From Rhodospirillaceae bacterium (GTDB lineage Bacteria > Pseudomonadota > Alphaproteobacteria > GCA-2721365), in the NCBI GenBank assembly GCA_002721365.1, contig PBKC01000083.1, positions 1 to 42,521 of the forward strand: 42,521 nucleotides of DNA, read 5' to 3'. Shown piece by piece: positions 7,449 to 15,156 of this stretch; within the stretch, counting starts at the first letter, position 1, and every line of letters starts with the position of its first letter. Position numbers and translations under genes: made by a program. The notes under the pieces were generated by a model that did no database searches, was not told where the DNA came from, and was given only the letters and a program-made list of their open reading frames with translations.

Positions 7449-9710
7449 CTAAGGCGAGAGCGTCATATGGTGGGGGAAGGTCTCGCGGACGGTTTCCAGC
7501 CGCAGCGGCATGCGCACGTATTCGCCGCGCTTCCACAGGTCGTACTGGTCGACGAAGTTGGCACTGTTGATCCAGCCGTCCTCGCCGCCGAGCAGGACGA
7601 AGTAGTTCGCATCCGGGTCGGACATGTCCGAGATATGGCGTGCCTGGGACCCGTACCGTGTGGCATGGCGTTCGTTGGTCAGACCGTGCGCCGTCTTCAT
7701 CAGGGTGGAGCTGCTGCCGGCGACGGGATCGTCGGCGAACCGATAGCGACCGCCGATCACCGGCACGCGGCTCAGCACATGGCCGAGCTTCAGGCGATGC
7801 ATGCTGCCCCAGTCGGGGAACGAGGAGAGGTCTTCACCGGCTGCCGCCGCCGCCGTTGAAACGGCCGCGGCGAAGTGGTCGTCCGGCGCCGCAAGGATGT
7901 CGTCCTCCAGCATCTCGAACTTCTGCGCGGTCGCCGAGAAGACCTTGAGCCGGCGTTCGTCGTAGAACGCCTTGTGGAAGTGATAGAGGAAGATTTCGAA
8001 GGCGGTCGCCCCGGCCGAATCTACCGCGTAGCGGCCGTCCCATCCGGCAATGGCGTCCAGCACGCGCTGCCCTTCCGCCGAAAGGGCGGGGGCGGGGGTG
8101 GTCGTTGCAAGGCGCTTGCCCAGGGCGTCCCGGATGGCGGCGGACGACGACTGGTAGACATCCTGCTGAAGGTCTTTCAGCAGGGCGACGGAAACCTTCC
8201 CATCCCCGCCCAGAAGCTCGTCGAGGCGGGTGATCCGGTCGTCGGACGAAAAGAAGAAACCGACCGGCACGTCACCGTCGGCAGGCTTGTTGTTGGCCGA
8301 GGCGACGAACCCGGACGGCGGATCGAACGCGCTCGGCAGACTTTCCAGACTGGCGAAAGCGTCCCACCAGCCGACGGCATCAGCGCCGTGAACGAGGGTA
8401 TCGGTGGCGCTTTCGGGGCGTCGCGGCAGACTGACCGCCATCACTTGTCCGACATGGCCTTCCGAATCGGCGTAGATCATGTTCTGGCCGGGGACATGAA
8501 ATCCGTCGAGGGCCTTGCGGAATTCGGGCCAGTTCCGCGCGCGGTTGGCGGCCAGCATGGCGCTGATCTCGTCGCTCGGCAGATGACCCATCCAGCGGAG
8601 CGCCACCGGACCGCCTTGTCCCGCATCCAGCACCGGGGCGTCGGAGATGATCGGGCCCAGGGGCGTGTTCCTCAACGTCACCGTGTCGTCGAACCACCAG
8701 CGCGTGGCGATCTTCGATTCGCTGCTGGTGATGTCGCCGGCCGGAAGGTCCGAAACATCGTAAAGGTCGCTGCTCGCGGCCCGCATGTTGGTGCCGCCCC
8801 AGGCGATCCAAGGATTGCGCCCCAGGGCGAGGAACGGGATGCCAGGGATCATCATGCCGACGGCGTGGTAGGAGGGCGACTTGTAGCCGGCCAGCAGCCA
8901 GAGATTGGGCAGGAATATCCCCAGATGCGGATCGCTGGCGATCAGCGCGCCGCCGCTTTCGCTTCTGGTGGCCGTGACGGCGACCGAATTGCTGCCGGAG
9001 CGGTTCATCCCGGCAAGGATCTCGTCGAACGCCGCCCGCTGGGAGTCCGGGTCGGCCATGAAGCTGGTCACCGAATCCGATCCGCGCCGGACCAACTCGT
9101 CCCAGAGGGCCGGCCATTCCGGCGTGTCGCGAAGCTTCAGCACCTCGAACCACACCAGCCAGTTCACATCGACCGAGGCGAGGCGCCCGATCGTCAGGAC
9201 CTCCTCGGGCGACCACGGCTCGCGTTCGAGACCCAGAACCTTGAACTCGTGCGGCACTTCCTCGGTGTGAGTGATGTAGTGATTGAGGCCGGCGACGAAC
9301 GCGTCGAGCCAGTGCCGCGTGCTCTCCGGCATCATGGCGAGTGAGGCGGATGACGACCGGCTGAGGTCGAGAATGCGTAGCGAGTGGTCGATGTCGGTGG
9401 CGATCGGTCCCACCATCTCCGACAGCCGGCCGTAGGCGACATGGCGCATGAGCTCGATCTGCGCCCAGCGGAGATGGGCGTGGACGAGGCCCAGGGCGAA
9501 GGCGAGATCGGTGTCCGTTTCCGCCTCGATGAACGGAACCTGATGGGTATCCCAATGGATCGTCACCGGCCGTTCCAGAGGAAAGGGACCGCCGGGGAAG
9601 GCCGTCAACCGCTGAGCCGTCCCGGTGCTCTCCGGAAGGGGCGTCAAGAGGCCGCAGGCGGACAGTATGCTGCCGAGCAGCGCCAGGCCGATGATGGTCC
9701 TCAATTCCAC
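7449..9710 (-). CDS. Penicillin acylase family (Ntn hydrolase) lipoprotein
   Basis: An autoprocessed N-terminal-nucleophile amidohydrolase of about 753 residues. The GTG at 9710 was chosen because it directly opens a lipoprotein signal ending in LSAC (Cys19) with AAGGG upstream; the frame continues to 9839 without meaning. The alpha part (about 40-239) includes HWDTHQVPFIEAE and FALGLVHAHLRWAQIELMR. The beta part should begin at Ser240 of RSG-SNSVAV, the free N-terminal nucleophile after self-cleavage, followed by SDPHLGIFLPNLW. The product would be an envelope-anchored acylase. Known family substrates are penicillins, N-acyl-homoserine lactones and N-acyl amino acids; which applies here is not shown. 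It forms an operon with the GH3 gene. Confidence 0.92.
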   Translation of the reverse strand: MELRTIIGLALLGSILSACGLLTPLPESTGTAQRLTAFPGGPFPLERPVTIHWDTHQVPFIEAETDTDLAFALGLVHAHLRWAQIELMRHVAYGRLSEMVGPIATDIDHSLRILDLSRSSSASLAMMPESTRHWLDAFVAGLNHYITHTEEVPHEFKVLGLEREPWSPEEVLTIGRLASVDVNWLVWFEVLKLRDTPEWPALWDELVRRGSDSVTSFMADPDSQRAAFDEILAGMNRSGSNSVAVTATRSESGGALIASDPHLGIFLPNLWLLAGYKSPSYHAVGMMIPGIPFLALGRNPWIAWGGTNMRAASSDLYDVSDLPAGDITSSESKIATRWWFDDTVTLRNTPLGPIISDAPVLDAGQGGPVALRWMGHLPSDEISAMLAANRARNWPEFRKALDGFHVPGQNMIYADSEGHVGQVMAVSLPRRPESATDTLVHGADAVGWWDAFASLESLPSAFDPPSGFVASANNKPADGDVPVGFFFSSDDRITRLDELLGGDGKVSVALLKDLQQDVYQSSSAAIRDALGKRLATTTPAPALSAEGQRVLDAIAGWDGRYAVDSAGATAFEIFLYHFHKAFYDERRLKVFSATAQKFEMLEDDILAAPDDHFAAAVSTAAAAAGEDLSSFPDWGSMHRLKLGHVLSRVPVIGGRYRFADDPVAGSSSTLMKTAHGLTNERHATRYGSQARHISDMSDPDANYFVLLGGEDGWINSANFVDQYDLWKRGEYVRMPLRLETVRETFPHHMTLSP

Positions 9711-9897
9711 GGGAATGCCCTTTTCGGCTGGACTCAGGCGGACGCCTGCCGGACGGTGGACCGGGCCGGCCGAGCGGCTGTTCCGATCCACCCCGCAATA
9801 GGTAGGGCGTCCGCGGCGGGGGACAACTGGTGCCGGCAAGGCGCGGACCGGCGAGATCAGGATCGTCCCGGTTCGTTCCCAGGTCGGGCGGTTTAGC

Positions 9898-10794
9898 CTA
9901 ATGGGCCGTTCCGGCGGGATTGTCGAAGCAGGTCGCCAGGGCGGCCGCGAGGCCTTCGCGCCACGGCCTTTGCCCGATGCCGAAAGTCTCGCCGATCTTG
10001 CGGCAGTCGAGGACGCTGTTGGCGGGGCGCGGCGCCGGGGTCGGATAGGCGCTGCTGGGAATCGGGACGAGGCGGGGGCGGCGGCCGGTCAGGGGGGCCG
10101 CAGCTTCGACGATCGCGTCCGCGAAGCCGAACCATGTCGTCGGACCGGCGCCGCAGAAGTGATAGGTACCCGCGGTTTCCGGTCTTTCGAGAAGCTGCGG
10201 AGCCAAGGTGAGAACCGCGTCGGCGATGTCGCGCGCTGGAGTCGGGCATCCGTACTGGTCGTCGACGATCCGCAGCTCGTCCCGGTCCTCCGCCAGGCGC
10301 AGCACCGTCCGCAGAAAGTTGTGCCCCGAGGCTCCGAAAACCCAGGCGGTCCGGAGGATGACATGGCGGGAGTTCGAGCGGCGCACGGCGCGTTCGCCGG
10401 CCTCCTTGCTGCGGCCGTAGGTGCCGAGCGGAGCGACGGGATCGTCTTCGCCGTAAGGACCTTCGGCACGGCCGTCGAACACATAGTCGGTCGACAGATG
10501 GATCAGCGGCATGCCGAGTGTATCGCAGGCGGCGGCAAGGTTCGCGGGGCCGGTTTCGTTGGCGGCGAAGGCGGCTTCGGTCTCGCTTTCCGCCTTGTCG
10601 ACCGCCGTGTAGGCGGCGGCGTTGACGACGATGTCCGGACGCTCGGCGGCAATTCTCTCGGCGACTTCATCCTTCCGGGTGATGTCGAGGCTGCTGTGGC
10701 CGAGCCCCGTGACGAGGACGTCGACGAGCGGAGCGGCTTCCAGAAGTGCTCGACCGACCTGACCGCCGGCGCCGGTGACGAGCAGGCGGATCAT
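9898..10794 (-). CDS. rfbD: dTDP-4-dehydrorhamnose reductase
   Basis: RmlD/RfbD reduces dTDP-4-dehydro-L-rhamnose to dTDP-L-rhamnose, the last step in making the donor for rhamnose-containing surface glycans. The 298-residue extended SDR has the TGAGGQVG nucleotide loop (7-14), NAAAYTAVDKAE, HLSTDYVFDG, and the catalytic Tyr126/Lys130 (YGRSK). It also shows the family's RTAWVFG and DDQYGCPT blocks. Length is normal. Its ATG overlaps the stop of the upstream GT4 gene as ATGA (10791-10794), so the two are translationally coupled. The rest of the pathway (rfbA, rfbB, rfbC) is not in the window. Confidence 0.95.
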   Translation of the reverse strand: MIRLLVTGAGGQVGRALLEAAPLVDVLVTGLGHSSLDITRKDEVAERIAAERPDIVVNAAAYTAVDKAESETEAAFAANETGPANLAAACDTLGMPLIHLSTDYVFDGRAEGPYGEDDPVAPLGTYGRSKEAGERAVRRSNSRHVILRTAWVFGASGHNFLRTVLRLAEDRDELRIVDDQYGCPTPARDIADAVLTLAPQLLERPETAGTYHFCGAGPTTWFGFADAIVEAAAPLTGRRPRLVPIPSSAYPTPAPRPANSVLDCRKIGETFGIGQRPWREGLAAALATCFDNPAGTAH

Positions 10795-11906
10795 CGGCCG
10801 CCCTCGCTCAGGTTCTGATCGCCGAGCATCAGATCCAGAAATCGGTCCGCCGCATCGCGCACCGTAAGGCCGGGCGGCGGTGGCGCGGCGGAGCCCGGGA
10901 GGGCGGCGAATGCAGCCCGCAAGTCCGAAACCGGCTGCAGGCCCGCGGCCGCGGTCCAAGGCCCGTCGCCATGGACCAGCATCGGCTTTCCGGCTGCCCG
11001 GTACTCCGCGAGCTTGCCCGGCACCTGGGTCTTGCCTGCGACCAGGAGCAGGACGTCCGCGGCGCCCTGGTAGGCCCGGGCTTCCTCCAGCGGAAGCGGT
11101 CCGGTGACGACGATCCTCTCTGCGGCCGATGATTGCTCCACCTGCCTAATCTCGTCGCTCTGGAGCCGTCCGACCAGGTGCAGGCGGAGATCTTCGCGTC
11201 CCGCCGCCTCGAGAGCGGCGAGGATCGGGGCCAGGGGGCGGCCGTGGTCCGACAGGAGGAACCCTCCCGTGTGAACGATGTTGATCGCTCCGTCCGGCAG
11301 CGGATCTCTGGGCGGTGGCGGATCGGCGAAGTTGGGAATGGCGGCCGCCCTTTCGGGGCCGCCCAGCGCGGCGATCTCGTCGATGATGGCCGGCGTTGTA
11401 GCGGCAGTCGCGTCGGCGGCAGGCAGGATGAATCGGGCCATGCGTCTTTCCAGCCATCGGCGGGTGGCGCTCCGCCGGAGGATCGGCCGGAGCGGATCGC
11501 GGACCCAGTGATCGCGGAAATCGGCAAGCCAGCGGCAGTCATGCCGGCGGCGGATCAGCCAGCCGGCGATGTGGCTCGATTCGGGCGGGCTCGTCGAGAT
11601 TACCCAGTCGGGTCGCCAGGGCAGGGGCGCGCCGGCGGCGCGAAGCGCCCATCGGATGTCGGGGTCGGGCAGAAGCAGCCATTCGCGCAGGCGGTTCCGC
11701 ATGCGCGGAGTCTGCGCGGCGGGTTCGGCCGGCGGGTCGATCTGCGGGTGGGGAACGACGATGACGGCGAGCCCTTCGCAGGGCTGTGGAGCCAGGACGA
11801 CGATATCGTGACGGCTGGCTTCGAGTTCCTTCGCCAGCAGGTACGGACGTCGCGCGCCGCCCGAGATCGCCGGCGGGAAATGGCGGCATACGAGAGCGAT
11901 CTTCAT
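10791..11906 (-). CDS. GT4-type glycosyltransferase
   Basis: A 371-residue GT-B fold glycosyltransferase. The N-terminal domain begins ALVCRHFPPAISGGARRPYLLAKEL, the acceptor-side glycine loop of GT4 enzymes. The C-terminal nucleotide-sugar domain shows INIVHTGGF, LHLVGRLQ, IVVTGPLPLEEARAYQGAADVLLLV and KLAEYRAAGKPML, in which the Glu of KLAEY takes the place of the usual EX7E sugar-phosphate residue. The enzyme would act at the inner face of the membrane on a lipid-linked or lipid acceptor. Coupling to rfbD makes rhamnosyl transfer an attractive guess but does not prove it. Confidence 0.88.
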   Translation of the reverse strand: MKIALVCRHFPPAISGGARRPYLLAKELEASRHDIVVLAPQPCEGLAVIVVPHPQIDPPAEPAAQTPRMRNRLREWLLLPDPDIRWALRAAGAPLPWRPDWVISTSPPESSHIAGWLIRRRHDCRWLADFRDHWVRDPLRPILRRSATRRWLERRMARFILPAADATAATTPAIIDEIAALGGPERAAAIPNFADPPPPRDPLPDGAINIVHTGGFLLSDHGRPLAPILAALEAAGREDLRLHLVGRLQSDEIRQVEQSSAAERIVVTGPLPLEEARAYQGAADVLLLVAGKTQVPGKLAEYRAAGKPMLVHGDGPWTAAAGLQPVSDLRAAFAALPGSAAPPPPGLTVRDAADRFLDLMLGDQNLSEGGR

Positions 11907-11979
11907 TCCGCCGTCCAGATGCGGCTATCGGTCCGGCATGCTGTTCCTGACGCCGGTACGTATCGGGCCACTGTCTCGG

Positions 11980-12297
11980 TCAGCCGGCGCTGGTGCCGTG
12001 TGGCCCCCCGGCGTGACTCGACGTGAAGCTGGGCGGATCGCTGGCAGGAAACGATTCGTCGGATGCTTCATCGACAGCGTCCGGATAACCGGAGCGGTTG
12101 GCTGCATGTTGGCGCCTACCCGTTCGTGTCGTCCGCGAACAGAGCGTTTCGGCGAGGAGCCACGCGCCAAGGCCTCCGAGCACCATTCCGCCCAGGGAGA
12201 AGCGGGCGATTCCCGCGCCGATCAGACCGGCGCCCAGCAACGCCCTTAGAGGATTGGGACCGTCACCGGCCCCTCGGTTCGGATCGCGGTGTCGCAT
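11980..12297 (-). CDS. Small conserved protein with glycine-rich hydrophobic centre and DESFPASDPPS tail
   Basis: A 105-residue protein (107 if the GTG at 12303 is used). Residues about 18-50 form a glycine-rich hydrophobic segment (LGAGLIGAGIARFSLGGMVLGGLGAWLLAE) that may be one membrane hairpin; the longest unbroken hydrophobic run is short. The C-terminus carries VDEASDESFPASDPPSF, a tail that recurs at the end of many small alphaproteobacterial proteins of unknown function. That tail is the best evidence that this is a real gene and not a shadow. The function is unknown. It is in the same direction as, and 73 bases upstream of, the GT4/rfbD pair. Confidence 0.7.
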   Translation of the reverse strand: MRHRDPNRGAGDGPNPLRALLGAGLIGAGIARFSLGGMVLGGLGAWLLAETLCSRTTRTGRRQHAANRSGYPDAVDEASDESFPASDPPSFTSSHAGGPHGTSAG

Positions 12298-12303
12298 GAT
12301 CAC

Positions 12304-12613
12304 TCTCTACCTCCGCATTTTCGCAATCGGGCTCGTCGCCTGCCTTCGGAGCGGGGCGCCACGATCGACCGGGCGGCGTCCCGTGCCGATCGCAATCGCG
12401 CGATCGAGCGTATGGTCACGTTCGTTGCTAAGAGATGTTGCCGGCCCGACGAGGATACCAGCCCGGTGCCGGAACGACACCAGCCGTCGCCAAAACGAAA
12501 AGCGCCGCCGCGGATCAACCGCGGCGGCGCCATCTTTAAGGATCGTCGTTGATCGCCTTATCCTCTCTCGCCTACCCCCTTGGTATGAAAGGGTATGCTC
12601 GAGAGAACGGGGA
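12304..12613. other. Gene-free stretch between the small protein and the PEP-CTERM gene
   Basis: No convincing coding sequence on either strand. It holds the strong minus-strand terminator at 12491-12530 and presumably the promoter of the small-protein gene in the 12304-12450 part; no clear -35/-10 pair was recognised. Confidence 0.6.
12491..12530 (-). terminator. Strong intrinsic terminator of the PEP-CTERM gene
   Basis: A perfect 12-pair all-GC stem: left arm 12502-12513, five-base loop, right arm 12519-12530. On the minus strand it is followed at once by TTTTCGTTTTG (12491-12501). It lies about 85 bases after the stop at 12614, so it ends the transcript of the secreted protein. Confidence 0.88.
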
Positions 12614-13465
12614 TCAGCTCTCCTTGGTCTGGGCTCCCTGCGTCCACCGGCGCCGGATGCCGGCGAAGCCGAGCAATCCGCCCGCGAACAGAGCCAACGA
12701 TGCCGGCTCGGGAACGCCCGTTCCGCCACCGCCGCCGGAAGCCTGACCGACGATGTTGTCGATGCCACCCGATCCCTTGAACTTGATCTTGATCTTGGTG
12801 ACGTCGGCGATGTTGTAGGTCACCTGCTTCCAGGTGTTGATGCAGTCGTTGTTGCCGGTAACCGGAACGTAGAACGACCCGATCTCGGTATAGCCCGAGG
12901 AGTCCGACCCCGAGTAGAACTTCACCCAACCGTAGCCTTCGCTCGACTCGATGTCGAAGAAGTCGATCGAGGTGATCTCCACCGCCTTGGCGTCGCCGTT
13001 GGCGTCATGGAACTTGAACTCGAAGTAACCGCCGGCTTCTTCGTCGTCGGGGTCGTTGCAGACGCCGTCGCCGCACCCGTAGTCATTCTCCTGAATGACG
13101 AGGATGTTGCCGGGATTGATCGTGGCACCGCTGGAAAGGTCGGTGAACGGCGCCTGAAGATCGGGATCATCCCAATCCAAGGGGCCGCTATCGAAGGCCA
13201 TGGCGATGTCGGGATGTCCGTAATAGTAGGAATTGTTCCTGCCGGAAATATCCACCCCGAGACCAGCATTCGCACCAGGGATCTGGTTGCTGTACTCGTT
13301 GTCGATCACCTGACCGTGAACGATGTCGTTACCGTTCTGATCGGTGTCGAAATCGATGACCCAAGCTTGAGCGGACGTCGCGGCGGTGAGCAGCACCGCA
13401 GCGATGCCGAAAACCTTCCAGGGCGACGTTCGCTGGCTGTGTGCGTGAGAGAGAAATTTTTTCAT
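12614..13465 (-). CDS. Secreted PEP-CTERM sorting-domain protein
   Basis: A 283-residue exported protein. The ATG at 13465 opens MKKFLSHAHSQRTSPWK and a hydrophobic core ending in ATSAQA, a normal Sec signal; GGAC lies about eight bases before it. An upstream start at 13621 would bury this signal and was rejected. The mature part starts WVIDFDTDQNGNDIVHGQVIDNEY, is rich in Asp/Gly/Asn and resembles other PEP-CTERM surface proteins. The C-terminus is the complete sorting tripartite signal: VPEPASLALFAGG, a membrane stretch and IRRRW. Exosortase (EpsH/XrtA) should cleave after PEP and the protein is expected at the surface or in the exopolysaccharide matrix. Base composition is less GC-rich than its neighbours. 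No exosortase gene is in the window. Confidence 0.9.
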   Translation of the reverse strand: MKKFLSHAHSQRTSPWKVFGIAAVLLTAATSAQAWVIDFDTDQNGNDIVHGQVIDNEYSNQIPGANAGLGVDISGRNNSYYYGHPDIAMAFDSGPLDWDDPDLQAPFTDLSSGATINPGNILVIQENDYGCGDGVCNDPDDEEAGGYFEFKFHDANGDAKAVEITSIDFFDIESSEGYGWVKFYSGSDSSGYTEIGSFYVPVTGNNDCINTWKQVTYNIADVTKIKIKFKGSGGIDNIVGQASGGGGGTGVPEPASLALFAGGLLGFAGIRRRWTQGAQTKES

Positions 13466-13683
13466 TTTACCGTCCAATGACTCGTCGCGTCCTAAGACCT
13501 CGGGTTTTACTTCGCAAGAACCGTGCCGGGCCCCACTATCCAAGGTATTCAGCGGCCTCACTGCCATGGGGGGTACTCCATGTGTAAATTTTCCCGACAC
13601 CATTTCGACGTCCTTTCGCACCCGATTAGACGCTCGGTCCGTTAAAATTCGGTGACCGTCACCCCCTGTATATGCCGGAATCT

Positions 13684-14844
13684 CTAGGCTTCCGGCTGTG
13701 ACGAATCATACACAATCGTCTCGATGGCGAAATCTTCCAGGTCCGTGTGCTGCATACCGATGTAAAGCGGATCGGCACTCGGGCGATGGATGTTCAGCTT
13801 CAGGTTGAACAGCAGGTGTTCCTGGCCGAGGCTGTCCGCCGTGCGGTACTGCAGGATGTTGAAGGCGCCGCCCCCGATGCTGCGGCCGGTGAGATAGCAT
13901 TTGAGGGCCGAAACCTTCTCGCCCTCGAGAACGACGTCCCCCAGGCCATCGATCTCGCGTTGAGCCAAGGCGATGAATTGAGCGGTGTCCGCCGACCGCC
14001 GCCGCTGCATCGACCCTGGGGACGATTCGATGGGCCGCCTGAACTGGGTGGCGAGAATCTGGTCCGGCCGCGCCAGCGCACTGATATGACGCAGCGACGC
14101 CACCAGACCGCCGAAGATCAGGTTGAACGCGCCGGGCGCCAGTCCCTGGGGCTGATGGAACTCGTAGACCGGACCGATATGGAACACGGTCCTGAGCCGC
14201 GGGATATACGCCTCTTCCTTGCCCTGACGCTTCAGGGTGTTGTCCGCGAGCGTCAGGATCATGAGGTAAAACAGATGAATATCGGCCGCCAGCCCGTTCC
14301 GGCGGTTCCAGATCATGATCCCGCTGGCGGTGTTCGCGCGCCCCAGGTCGATGTCGTAACCCGCCTCCGATATCCGTGAGTGGGCGACGTTGATCGAGTA
14401 GGAAAGGTTCTTGATCAGCAGCACCTGTTCCAGTGCGCTCTTGCTGTCGAAGCCGACGATATCGAACAGGACTCCCGCCCGGTGCTGCGAACGGGCCACG
14501 CCGTAACGGCACATCAGGGTTTCGACCAGCCCGGCCAACCCCGGATACTCGTCGAGAGCCGGGCCGAGAGGCAGCTTGGTCGGCCGTACCCCTAAGGTTT
14601 CGGCGGCCCGCTTCATATCTTCCGGCGTCATCCGGTGTGGCGCGACCAGCCAGCCCGGCTCGACCTCGAGAATGTCCATCAGGCCTTCGAACGGCGCGAA
14701 AAGAACAGCGATGCCGTCTCCGGCCGTCGTCCAGCCGACCAGCATGTGGCTGCCGTGGCGCCACAACCGGTTCAGGCGCTCGTCGAGCTCCGCGATGACC
14801 TGCTTTAGGGCGTTGGTGGACTCTGGCACGGGCTGTCGTTTCAC
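13684..14844 (-). CDS. Class III nucleotidyl-cyclase-fold protein, probably catalytically degenerate
   Basis: A 386-residue protein not recognised by name. Residues about 123-270 follow the layout of a class III adenylate/guanylate cyclase. AGVLFDIVGFD (124-133) matches the first strand with its metal-binding Asp (D128). GLAPGAFNLIFGGLVASLRHISALARPDQILAT (234-266) matches the usual region where the cyclase binds ATP and ends in A-P-GQIL-S. In between, TASGIMIWN (172-180) stands where active enzymes have GD-x-x-MA, so the second metal Asp appears missing. The N-terminal 120 residues may be a PAS- or sensor-like domain (VGWTTAGDGIAVLFAPFEG). GTG at 14844 is the likely start. It may bind a nucleotide as a sensor. 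The fold is inferred by eye. Confidence 0.6.
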   Translation of the reverse strand: MKRQPVPESTNALKQVIAELDERLNRLWRHGSHMLVGWTTAGDGIAVLFAPFEGLMDILEVEPGWLVAPHRMTPEDMKRAAETLGVRPTKLPLGPALDEYPGLAGLVETLMCRYGVARSQHRAGVLFDIVGFDSKSALEQVLLIKNLSYSINVAHSRISEAGYDIDLGRANTASGIMIWNRRNGLAADIHLFYLMILTLADNTLKRQGKEEAYIPRLRTVFHIGPVYEFHQPQGLAPGAFNLIFGGLVASLRHISALARPDQILATQFRRPIESSPGSMQRRRSADTAQFIALAQREIDGLGDVVLEGEKVSALKCYLTGRSIGGGAFNILQYRTADSLGQEHLLFNLKLNIHRPSADPLYIGMQHTDLEDFAIETIVYDSSQPEA

Positions 14845-15156
14845 ATTCTCACTTCATGTCAATGACACGGCGCCGACCGCACGGCAACCTTGCAGAATTT
14901 GCGGGTTCTGAGGAGGGAAAGCGCCGAAACCTCTCCGAAAGAGGGATGTTTCGACCTCCCCAAACCGCTTGTTCCGTGCCCGAATTCGCCGGCCAGACCA
15001 GTAGACGTCCTCGTGACCGAGGCATAGTGCCGACCGTCACATGCCCGGCGGAAAAATGCCTTCGGGGCAGGGGCTCGCTTGCAGTGGACACAAATCGGAT
15101 GCTAGTGAGCATCATTGCAGCCATTTCAGGCAGTTGTCCGGGGAGTTTTTGGGGTC
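14845..15156. promoter_or_regulatory. Divergent intergenic region with an interrupted stem-loop
   Basis: Separates the cyclase-like gene (minus) from the NosR-like gene (plus), so it must hold both promoters. A stem-loop spans 14925-14953: CGAAAC (14925-14930) pairs with GTTTCG (14948-14953), and inside it CCTCT pairs with AGAGG around a CCGAA loop. No T tract follows. It could be an operator or leader structure. No clear -35/-10 or -24/-12 pair was recognised. Confidence 0.4.

Noticed and set aside
5706..7859. 717-codon plus-strand frame over the GH3 and acylase genes
   Set aside because: Antisense artefact; no recognisable motif, and it crosses two well-supported minus-strand genes.
12098..13480. 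460-codon plus-strand frame across the PEP-CTERM gene and terminator
   Set aside because: It runs through a perfect terminator hairpin and is antisense to a protein with a signal peptide and sorting tail.
14925..14953. Stem-loop before the NosR-like gene considered as a terminator
   Set aside because: No T tract follows on either strand, so it was kept only as a possible operator or leader structure.
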